From the NCBI GenBank assembly GCA_007922305.1, contig ML677373.1, forward strand, positions 17,118,242 through 17,182,241: DNA of 64,000 nucleotides. Reading direction: 5' to 3'. The translations under genes were made by a program, and so were the position numbers. Positions 1 through 9,600 of the stretch are shown here, piece after piece. Origin of the DNA: Dermatemys mawii (taxonomy: Eukaryota > Chordata > Testudines > Dermatemydidae). Each line of letters starts with the position of its first letter. The first letter of the stretch is position 1. Below the pieces are notes generated by a model. That model did no database searches and had not been told where the DNA came from. It saw only the letters and a list, made by a program, of their open reading frames with translations.

Positions 1-736
1 GGGTGGGCAAACTATGGCCCGTGGGCCACATCCAGCCCACGGGACTGTCCTGCCCGGCCCCTGAGCTCGTGGCCAGGGAGGCTACCCTGGCCCCTCCCCT
101 GCCTTCCCCTCTCCCCTGGAGACATGCCGCTGCGCGGGCAGCACTCTGGAGCACAGGGGAGCATGTCTGGCCATGCACAGTGGCTAGATATGCAGCTCTG
201 AGCACAGTAAGTAGACTGGGGGTTGGATAAGGCACAGGGAGACCCGGAGGGCAGTCAGGGACAGGGGGCGGTTGGATGGGGCAGAGATTCTGAGGGATGG
301 TCAGGGGACAGAGAACGGAGAGGTTGGATAGGTGTAGGAGTCCCAGAGGTCTGTCGGGAGTGGGGGTCGGGGGGGACAGAGGTTGGAGCAGTCAGGGGAC
401 ATAGGGTTGGGTAGGGGGTGGGCAGTTATGGTGAGGGATCTTGAGAGGGGACAGTAAGAGAACAGGGGAGCTTAGATAGAAGGTGGAGTCCCAGGGGTGC
501 GGTTGGTGCAGGGATCCCAGGAGGGAGTCCGGTCAGAGGACTGGGGGGGGTGGGGGAAGGCGGAGTTGGATGGTCAAGGATTCTGAAGGGGGCAGTCAGG
601 AGGTGAGAAGTGGGAAGGGGTCAGATAGGGGGCGGGGGCCAGGCTCTTTGGGGAGGCCCAGCCTTCCCTACTTGGCCCTCCATACAGTTTTGCAACCACA
701 ATGTGGCCCTCGAACCAAAAATTTTGCTTACCCCTG
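1..736. mobile_element. hAT-type non-autonomous element with internal GA-rich minisatellite
   Basis: The left end reads GGGTGGGCAAACTATGGCCC and the right end reads TTTTGCTTACCCCTG. These are imperfect terminal inverted repeats of the CAGGGGT...ACCCCTG kind typical of hAT MITEs; the window edge removes the first few bases. The interior from about 220 to 640 is a degenerate G-rich minisatellite with recurring AGTCAGGGGACAG-like and GGTTGGATAGG-like blocks. A related copy with the same right end lies near 56,600-57,098. The open frames inside it are low-complexity and not genes. The element lies in what should be COIL intron 1. The family name is not certain. Confidence 0.7.
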
Positions 737-1382
737 GTATGCAAGGTGATCTGTGATAACTACCTACATCAGGGGGGCAGTAACTAACTATGTCAAATGG
801 GCAGTACTAACTTGTTTGTATCAGAACATAAAGATTTATTTCAGAAGTAGTATCTTTGTCTAGCCTAGGGAGGAACCGAAAGTCCCGCTGTTCACTGAGC
901 TGGTCCATTCTTACAGGCGTACGCGTATTAATGGTCCAGTAGAGTCTGCAAAATACTAGTGCCATGCTTCACCAACAATAAACCTGGCTGGGTACCTTCG
1001 TCTATTAACAAATCCTGTGGGCACTGGGGGGTTCGCACAAGGTGTGTCATGCCAGCTGTCTGCACAGGGCTGGCACGGCACACAGAGGGAACACAAACAG
1101 GCAGCTAAACATCTGTCAACATCTAACCACACAGACTTTGTGGGACATCACAGGCCTGCTTCCAAAATCTCAAGATTTTAAAGGTATGTCCAGGCAATAA
1201 TAAAGGTGCTTTTCCAAAGAGAGTTGAACGTAGGCTATAATATGACCGGTGACGTGATCTGAAAGGTATTAAAAGGTGTCTGCACAATGGGAAGAAGGTG
1301 TTCCAAATCGCGTAAGCTCACTCTTTTCAGAAACAGGCTTTCCCATCCACGAGACAAGAGCGGAGCGGGGCAGCCATGAAAG
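737..1382. other. COIL intron 1 sequence, no gene seen
   Basis: Unique-looking sequence between two MITEs. Read on the minus strand it should be part of COIL intron 1. I see no exon with plausible splice sites, no RNA gene and no repeat I can name. Confidence 0.5.
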
Positions 1383-1506
1383 TAGGGTTACCAGCCCTCC
1401 ACAATTGGCCTGGAAACTCTGGGAATTATATATTAAACTTTAATTAAAAGATTATGTCATGTGATGAAATCTCCAGGAATACATCCAACCAAAACTGGCA
1501 ACCCTA
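1383..1506. mobile_element. Short hAT-type MITE, TAGGGTTACCA family
   Basis: A 124-bp element with ends TAGGGTTACCA and TGGCAACCCTA, which are near-perfect inverted repeats. The flanks CATGAAAG (1375-1382) and CATGGAAC (1507-1514) look like a decayed 8-bp target-site duplication, the length hAT transposases make. It has no coding capacity and lies in COIL intron 1. Confidence 0.75.
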
Positions 1507-1804
1507 CATGGAACCAACACTGCAGAGAACAGAGGAGGTGCAGAGAGTTGGCTCCTGGCTGGGCTTGTTGCAAAGCAGAGACTTGAGCCTTGAGACCCGT
1601 ACTCCTGCAGCCACCTGGGGAACAGCCGAGTTTCCTAATTATTATTATTTTAAAAGCCCGCCCCCCTTATGCCTCCACTTTTCAGTCCCAGACTAAAGCA
1701 CGACCTTGGGCTAAAGGGGCCTAGGCAGAAACATCAGGGGCGTCTATCTCCAAGGGGGCAACTGAACCGTGACCAGAGGTGCCCCCCCGCCCCGGATTTG
1801 CGGC

Positions 1805-1962
1805 TTCCCCCATCCCTCCCCCACAACGTGTCCGAGGGAGTCTCGCGCCCTCCCCCACCCCCGCTGCCTGAGGGAGTCGCGCCCCCGCCCCCGCTGCCTG
1901 AGGGAGTCTCGCGCTCCCGGTACCTGAGGGAGTCTCGCGCTCCCGTTCCCGGTACCTGAGGG
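1805..1962 (-). repeat. GC-rich minisatellite that repeats the COIL exon 1 splice donor
   Basis: On the minus strand about four to five degenerate units of roughly 25-35 bp follow the end of COIL exon 1, each with GACTCCCTC(A/G)G. The first two copies of the unit both read CTCAGGTACCGGGA, so the real 5' splice site at 1956/1955 is followed 32 bp later by a second complete donor (1924/1923). Later units replace GGTACC with GGCAGC and lose the GT. The array therefore seems to have grown out of the exon-intron boundary itself. Confidence 0.75.
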
Positions 1963-2209
1963 AGTCATTGTCCCGCACCAGGCGCGCGCTCTCGGTCGGC
2001 GGCAGCAGCGCCCCCTCCAGGAAGAGGCTGAGCTGAGCCCCGCGGCTGAAGCCGAACTTTTCCCGGATTAGGCTGATGAGGTCGGTGACCAGCCGCACCT
2101 GGCTGGGCTCCAGCAGCAGCCAGCACAGCGAACAGCCCGGGCTCCCCGGGGGCGGGTAGTCGAAGAGCAGCCGGAGCCGCACGGGGGCCCCGCCACCGGC
2201 CGCCGCCAT
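1956..2209 (-). CDS. COIL: Coilin, first coding exon (N-terminal self-association domain)
   Basis: Coilin is the scaffold protein of nuclear Cajal bodies, where snRNPs mature. This exon encodes residues 1-84 plus two bases of codon 85. After a Gly/Ala-rich start it reads [12 protein letters not shown], then [34 protein letters not shown]. From memory this closely follows the N-terminal coilin domain that mediates self-association, and it ends at the same place as the human exon. The start ATG is in a good context (AAGATGG) and the exon ends CTCAG|GTACC, phase 2. Remaining exons must lie to the left, outside the window. SCPEP1 lies divergently 1.35 kb away, as in human. The open frame past the donor is not coding. 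Orthology is secure. Confidence 0.93.
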
Positions 2210-2214
2210 CTTGG
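2202..2214 (-). promoter_or_regulatory. YY1-like site overlapping the COIL start codon
   Basis: The minus strand reads CCAAGATGGCGGC across the initiator ATG. This matches the YY1 consensus (AANATGGCGGC), which often sits just downstream of the start site in housekeeping promoters. The match is seen directly; binding is inferred. Confidence 0.6.
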
Positions 2215-2571
2215 AGAAAAAAGCTGGAGAGAGGATGGGGTGCTACGGTGCCCCATGCGGGACAAGACGGGCGTCTCTTAGACGCCACCTGCCGGCAGCA
2301 GCGGCGAACTGCAACCAGAGAACAGTGCGGGCTGGAGCAGGGACTGCCTGGCTTGTCAATCACTCTATCACAAGTGTGTTCATATCATCAGTAATTAGTG
2401 TGAGTTTTGTCGACTTTGGTTTTATCGCAGTCTTTATTGTTGACGACTATGGAACTCAGCGCAGGATCAGGGTCCGTATTTCCAATATTGTTCCCTGTTT
2501 CCTCTTTGTCATAGTGACATTCACGAGAATTTGGGCACTGAGGAGCGATCTGAAGAAGAGTTCGAAAGAAG

Positions 2572-2630
2572 AGTTGTCTCTCTCAACAGCAGAAGTTGGT
2601 CCAGTAAAAGATATTGCCTCACCCACTTTG
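2572..2630. repeat. Fragment of a dispersed repeat, copy 1
   Basis: The stretch with GTCTCTCTCAACAGCAGAAG and GTCCAGTAAAAGATATTGCC is the reverse complement, with mismatches, of 58481-58541. This sequence type is abundant in turtle genomes as I recall them. Its class is not known to me. Confidence 0.6.
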
Positions 2631-3037
2631 GCACAGAGGAACGTCTGTTTTAGACCCTGACCCTCTAGCTGTCTGCATAGGCATTAGAGTATGGCTGGGT
2701 GGAGCCAGATGCAGGAGCAGAATCAAAGCCTTAATTTTCATTTAAACTCTCTGTCTTCCCTTATCCCCACAACACACCCAATTCAAAACAATTCTGCTCT
2801 TACCTTCTTAGGAGAACTGATGTCAACATCTTAAGTCTATGATATTGTGGTCAGATTTACAGGATAGAGCCCTAAGCATATGTGGAGTCTCATTAACTTA
2901 AGTGGGATACTCACATGAGAAAAATTACTCTTGTACATGCATGTTTTTTATTTGGGTCTGCAAGATAGGAGCAACGAGTTTTTCTAGAAAGTGTCGAGCC
3001 TGAATAGCATGCAATGAGAATCTGAGACGTGTGGGCA

Positions 3038-3042
<5 letters not shown>

Positions 3043-3069
<27 letters not shown>
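3043..3069 (+). repeat. (AG)n microsatellite
   Basis: Uninterrupted AG dinucleotide run of 27 bp. Confidence 0.95.
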
Positions 3070-3445
3070 TTTCCTTAGAGTTATGTCTTCAGGAAGAATG
3101 AATTTGGAAAACCTAAATCACTAGAGAAATTGTGGAAACAGAACGATTGTAAATCCTTTTAGCACACACAAATCACTAGATGATTTTATATACAGTTCCT
3201 TTCCCCAGCTCATAGGCTGAATTTAGTGTCCAGCATCAGAGAAAACAGTACTTCTCATGTAGACAAGCCCAATACATTCCGTAGCATAACATGGGGAAAT
3301 GCGCCAGTTTGGCAAGCCAGCTAAATCTAGCCAAGTAGCCAACAGATAGAAGAACTGTGTTAAATGTAACTGGTATCTATACTGCGGCAGAGATATCTGT
3401 TGCATTTACCATGCAGGGGAGGAGAGAGGGCGCGCTGGGGTAGTA

Positions 3446-3475
3446 ACCGGCTCTCTTTATAACCGGAGAGCCAGC
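3446..3475 (+). promoter_or_regulatory. Possible SCPEP1 core promoter: TATA-like box inside an inverted repeat
   Basis: TTTATAA lies at 3456-3462, about 95 bp before the SCPEP1 ATG. It sits in the loop between perfect 7-bp arms GGCTCTC and GAGAGCC, and TAACCGG occurs on both sides of it as a direct repeat. Spacing suits a TATA box with a short 5' UTR. The transcription start is not visible from sequence, so this is an inference. Confidence 0.4.
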
Positions 3476-3555
3476 ACTTCCCTTTTCACTAGGCAGCTGA
3501 CTAGAGACCGGAGTCATATGATTTTCAGTCAGGAAACTCCCCAGTTGCTGCAGAG

Positions 3556-3616
3556 ATGGAGCTGCTGTTTAGACAACATGTTATCCCGCTGCTTTTCCTG
3601 CTGACTTTGGGTTCAG
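3556..3616 (+). CDS. SCPEP1: SCPEP1 coding exon 1 (signal peptide)
   Basis: Codes MELLFRQHV followed by a leucine-rich hydrophobic core ending LTLGS, plus one base of the next codon. This is a classical signal peptide. The ATG has a purine at -3 and G at +4. Donor TTCAG|GTAAGT, phase 1. Confidence 0.93.
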
Positions 3617-6600
3617 GTAAGTTTGGTAGGGGGCTGAGTGTATGGGGGATGCATGTTTAACTAGATCCATGAGGAGTTATTGAAGCTAGGGGTGATGGAC
3701 ATTACTCACAAGCACCTTCCTTCTAAATTTGCTCTAAACTGACTGTTTTATGGCTTGTTAAACTTTCAGGCACTTATTGTTAGGAATGAATGATGCCTCC
3801 TTATACTCTGCACATACCCACCCCCAGAAATGTTTTGTGCTAGGCCCTGGCAGTAGCATCTAAATCCAGATGTGCTGAGAATTTTGGGCAGAGCTTTCAA
3901 AGTCTGATACTTTTTAAAGAGGTCTGTTCCAGGCTCACACTATTTTAAGCTTTGCTGATCCTGTGACATTAATTATGTAATCCCTTTCTTGGAATACTCC
4001 AGCTGTTCCCTTAGTCTTTTGCAGTGGAAGAAGTTGCCAAGTGTGTTCAGGGTCAGGCCCTAAAAATATATGTAACTTCACGACATGTAAGTAGCCCCAC
4101 TGAAATCAATGACAAGTATTTGTGTGGATCAGGGATCTGATCCAATGTCCTACAGACAGTCTTTTATTTATGTGGTTTGCATAAGAACTGCTCTCTGAGG
4201 CCCTGATCCTTCAATAAGGAACATGTGGATGGGCCTTTGCCCCCACCTGGAGCCCCGTTGGCTTTAATAGAACTCTTCCTAGGTCAGTCTGCACAACCTC
4301 AGGATTGTAGGTTTGGGGATCAAGTTTGAAAATTGGGTGTGCCTCTCTTTAATGTAGAGTTCTGTGCTGTGCACCCTTTAAATATAGTGTCAGCCTTTAT
4401 TCTGTGGCTGACCTTTTTCATGGAGAAAAAGGTCCATTGCCCCTACCTGAAAAGAATGATCCTAATATGGGATGGGTTACAGATGCCAGCTTGTTACATA
4501 GAACAGGATTTGGATGGAATCTAAAGCTCTAAACCAGGGGTCAGCAACCTTTCAAAGTGATGTGCCGAGGCTTCATTTATTCACTTGAATTGAAGGTTTC
4601 ACGTGCCAGTAATACATTTTTAGAAGGTCTCTTTCTATAAGTCTTTAATATATAATTAAACTATTGTTATATATAAAGTAAATAAGATTTTTAAAATGTT
4701 TAAGAAGCTTCATTTAAAATTAAATTCAAATGCAGAGGCCCCCCAGGCTGGTGGCCAGGACCTGGGCAATGTGAGTGCCACCGAAAATCAGCTCATGCGC
4801 TGCCTTTGGCATGCGTGCCATAGGTTGTCTACCCCTGCTCTAAACTCTGCTGATTCTTTCACCCTCCCCCTCCATCCCTGGTCTCCCAGGACAAGTGAAG
4901 ATAAGTTTCTGTTGTGTAACTTTTCTCAGATAAAACATTAAGCTGATGACTAGGATTAATGTAACTGAGACATTTTGGAGCTTACTGTCAGGGCTACTGA
5001 TAAGATATAAGTGTGGAGACATTATTTGTCTTATGTGGATAATTGTCTATGCAGATGATCCATTAGCTGATGTTTTTAGATGAAGGGTCATACATCTAAA
5101 AAGGGTGACCAGATGAACCGATTATATAAGGACAGTCCAATTTTTGAGTCTTTTTCTTATATAGGCTCCTATTACTCCCTCACCTCCTGTCCCGATTTTT
5201 CACTCTTGCTGTCTGGTCACCCTATTCTCGCTGGACCTCTAGGGTTCTTGAAATAACTAAACAAATTGAAAACACAAAGAGGAAAAATAGATAACAAGCT
5301 AAAAAAACAATATTCCTTGTTCAGATTGCACTTCTCTGATTTACTGCAAGCTATTGTACAATGCAACATTTAGGGGCTTATAAACAAGACAAGGACTTGT
5401 AAAAATTAGACTGCCTCTCTGCACTTCAGCTGTTAAACTGCTTTCAAGCCCAACTTCAGGATTTTTCCTGAAGTTAGAAAAATAACTTCAAGACACACCT
5501 ATGTTGACCACTGTAAGCAACTACATAACGCCTTAAGTAGTTAAGTAACCCAGTTAACTCCTAAAAACCGATTTAAAGTTTAAAGCACACTTCTACTGGG
5601 AAATTTATGTGGTTTAATTGCAAATATTTTAGTTTACTTGGGGCTGATTTTCCTTCCTACCACAAGATTTTTGTGGCCTGGCCTTTTGGCTTCCACCTTC
5701 AGCTTCTATGATCGAAACTCTTTGATACTGGGTAATGCAGTATTCCCTGAAGTGAAGCTGCCTGAAAATTAAGGCCCCTATCCTGCAATTGGACCTGGAT
5801 CCTATGCAGACCCTTGTGCTCACTTCAATAGGGCTCCCCATAGGCACATGGTGTGCTGTTCTGGATCCAATGGTAGCATCAGGGCCATAGGACTTTAGAG
5901 CTTGATACCAAACTCTCTCTTGGAGGGCATTGCTTGATTGGGCAGCAGAGATTTTTTTTCTTGGGTGTAAGGCAAACACATTGTTGCACTTCAAAGCAGA
6001 TAGCATTTTTAGATGATATTAACAGTCCCCAATAGCTTGTCAACTAATGACAGAGCCTACTGCAGAGGACCAGTTGAGGATGCTATCTTTATTGTTGAAA
6101 CCATGACACAATGTGAACGCATGAGCTGAAGTCCATCTTGGCAGTAAGAATGAATGTGGATTTTTGATGCTAAAGAGTATCAAGAAAAATATCTAAGAGT
6201 GACATCAGCGCTAAAGAGAACCTGGCTAAACCAGTTCTGTTTATAATATCATTCTACATGGGTAACCTTTCCTCTACTTGCAGTGTTTTCCAAACATACT
6301 GATAATGCTGCTAGCAAATTGTAGGTTCGTTCAAGGCCATTAATGCTGCAGCTCCTGAAATCCAAGTGAAACACCACCCCTTTTGTGCTGTTGCACAGAC
6401 ATGGAGCATTTCTTAACCCAAATTTCTAAGAAAGGTGGAATCATTCCAGTACTAAGCTCTAGGGCATCTCTACTGATCAACCTGCTTCTCAGTTACTGGA
6501 GATTCCACATTGTTCTAATGACTGTTTTGTGATAAAGAAGACGAGGGAGGGGATTAAGCATTAAAGGACTGCTCCCTAAAATGTATCTGCATCATACATC

Positions 6601-9600
6601 ATAGTAGATTATGCCCATGGAAGTTAATATGAGTTTTCAGCTGCCTTCACTGGGCTTTGGATCAGACCCTATTTATGACTTTTCTTAGGGCCCTAAACTT
6701 ACAATATTTGTGTACTATAATAACATGATTTGATCTTGCCTGTAAGACTCGGACTAAACTATTATACCCTGAGGCTGAAATCTTGGCCCCATTAAAGTCA
6801 ATGGAAGACTTGACATTGTCTTCAATGACACCACTATTTCAGCCCTGCTCTTTGCAAGTACTTAAAGGCATGTGTGTGCTAGAAAATGTATGCCAGGATT
6901 TGGACAGCTGCTCTGGTAGTAGCGATAATGAAAGGCCCCAATCCTGCTAACACTTAAGTATATGCATAACTTCATTCCTGTGGGTAGACCTGATGAAGTC
7001 AAAGTTATGCAAGTGCTTAAATATTGGCAGGATTTGGGTAGAAGTGTGAGTGTAGTCAAGATGCAGGTGTTTTGTTCAGTGGTAAATATTCTTGAATGAG
7101 AGTGTTTTTAATTACCACACCCAAAATTAAAACTAATGGGTTTCAGACAAGTCTCTGTTGGTCAAATGTTTCAAGGCCAAATATTTCACACTCTAATTTA
7201 GGTTTGGCAGGCTGGTCAGTTGACAAATAATATCAGCTGACCGGCTATGATTTGATCAACGTCAATTATCCTAACAAGAATGCTCTGACAGAGGCAGTGA
7301 CCTACCTTTTTGATTGCATCATGGTACAATTCTTTCAGTTTTTAGAACTTCATTTCATTATGTTTCATATTTTTCTGAGTTAAAATAACTGAGTTAAGAA
7401 TGTACGTTTTTAGTTAGACATAAGTATCTAAGGCCTAGCCTACTGCAGACCATAAAGTCTTTTTTTTTGTTGTTGTTACTGTTAAAATTAGTTCTGTAAA
7501 ATCATGTCAAAATTATCAAATATTTGACAATACTTGACCTGTTGTTGACCAGTTATTTTTGGACTGGTCAAATGCCCAACTCTACTTGACTGAATCAGAT
7601 ACCCCTTTTCTTTAGGTGCCGTTATAAAGCAATCAAAAGAACAGAAAGAAGCATGGGGATACGTAACAGTCAGAAGCAATGCAAGCATGTTCTGGTGGCT
7701 CTACTATGCAAACAATTCTGCCAAAAATTTCACGGAATTACCTCTCATTATGTGGCTTCAGGTAGGATATTGTGAAAGATGTTTTAAAAGGAATCTTGAT
7801 TTCTGCACCATTCAGCATACAGATCTGCCATGATATTTTAGCTACACAGAAATAAGATTCTGAGCTATGACTTATTCTCAGGGTCCTGTCTGAATTAGGT
7901 TTTCAGGTTAGAAAAGAATACTGACTATGTTATAAAGCAATTATCTAAATGAATGGAACACCTCACCTGGAATATGTTTCTTTCTGATCACCCTATATCA
8001 AGAAGTATATAGCATAAATAAACCAAGACAGTTCATTTTTCTTTGGATTGTGATTGTACTTAGTGGCACACACACAAATCCTAGACAGTATTTTGCAGGA
8101 GCTAATGTTGACTATAATTCACCAGTTGACTCAGCCTTTCACATTCGGGATTCATTCTGCAATGTGTAGTGCACATGCTGGTCACCTGGGAAAAACTGAC
8201 TATTCTACATGCACCAGTTCACTAGCTGACTCTTCCATACCCTACTGCACTGAAGTGTGCTCAGCTCTGGATGGGAAGAAAAGCTTCAGAATGGTACCTG
8301 CCTAGCATAGAGATAATCAAATGCTTTCACAAATTAGTAACTGGAGTCTTTTAAATTCCTCTCTCGACAAACAGGGCATATACATAATGAAGGAAGACAG
8401 GGGCTGCCTTTGCATTTCAGCATGCCGCACACAAACTATTCCTGTGTAACTCCAGTGATCTATCTCTATTGGTTTGTCTTGATTCCCCAGATTCTAACTT
8501 GCATTCTTGTTTTGTTTTTCCCTATAGGGAGGTCCAGGAGGTTCAGGCTGTGGATTTGGAAACTTTGAAGAAATTGGTCCTTTGGATGCAGAATTGAAAC
8601 CAAGAAATACAACCTGGGTATAGTAGAAAGCTTATGATTAACTTATAGATGAGATCCTTGTTTTCTTAGCCAGGTGATTGACCAGGACAAAAATGCCCTA
8701 AGCAGTACCTAAGACCAGAATTTTTCTGTAGTTCTACTTTTGATCCAACAAACACACTTAAAGTGGTATTGAACCATCCTCCTCCACATGTTTGCAATAA
8801 CTTGCTTATCTTTGAATATCTGATCCCTAAAATGCTGTAGTTGGGGAAACAGCTGCTAAGAGCAGCTCATTTAAGCATAAGCTTACCCATTTGATTTGGC
8901 AGAGGAAACCTGGTTTGGTGAACTTGTCTGTAATACACATCTGGGATTGGGAAAAGGTTAAATCCGCACATATTGGTAACTGAATGGAGACTTCATACAA
9001 ATCTACTTTCTCCTGGTTGTATAGCTGCAGGCAGCCAGTGTGCTGTTTGTCGATAATCCCGTTGGCACTGGATTCAGTTACACAAATGATAGTAAAGCAT
9101 TTGCAAAAGATCTCTCCACTATATCTTCCGATATGCTGGTTCTTCTTAAAGAATTCTTCGGATTGATGAAAGAATTCCAGGTAAGGAACTCTAATTTTGT
9201 TTAATAGCATTAAAGAAAAATGTGGTTGTAACCAAGGCATCAGAGAGGATTAGTAAACAGCTAAACAGACAAAGATAACAGCCTCTCCAGAAGGTAGCAT
9301 ATGCCACTAACTACTGCACATAACAACAGCCAAATTGTTTCACACCAATGTTCCATCTATACCAGTACCCTGTCTTCCAATAGTGGCTAATGCCAGGCGC
9401 TTCAGAGTGAATAAAAAGAACAGGGCAATCATTGAGTGATCTATCCCTTGTTGTACACTCCCAGCTTCTGGCAGTCAGAGGCTAGGAACATCCAGATTAG
9501 GGATTGTACTCCTGACCACCTTGGTTAATGACAATTGATGGACCTATCTTCCATGAACTTATCTAATTTTTTTTTTTTAACCCAATTATAGTTTTGGCCT

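Larger units (their letters stand above)
1750..2340. promoter_or_regulatory. CpG island at the COIL promoter
   Basis: This stretch is much richer in G+C and CpG than its flanks and covers COIL exon 1, the start codon and the first part of the divergent spacer. It is the probable COIL promoter. I saw no TATA box near the start codon, as is usual for a housekeeping CpG-island promoter. A YY1-like motif overlaps the initiator ATG. Confidence 0.75.
2340..3440. other. Divergent spacer between COIL and SCPEP1
   Basis: AT-richer sequence beyond the COIL CpG island. It contains a dispersed-repeat fragment (2572-2630) and an AG microsatellite (3043-3069). A 149-codon plus-strand frame at 2211-2660 begins within the inferred COIL 5' UTR, runs through the repeat fragment, and matches no protein I know. 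I do not call it a gene. Confidence 0.6.
3617..7615 (+). other. SCPEP1 intron 1
   Basis: Contains two MITEs (4535-4837, 5101-5224) and short palindromic repeats (6614-6671, 6773-6844). Stretches near 4198-4300 and 5765-5890 resemble low-copy dispersed sequences with CCTGCA and GAGCCCC cores. No other exon or RNA gene is seen. Confidence 0.7.

Noticed and set aside
1721..1955. Continuation of the COIL exon 1 frame past residue 84
   Set aside because: The frame runs into a GC-rich minisatellite and passes a clear splice donor at the position where human exon 1 ends.
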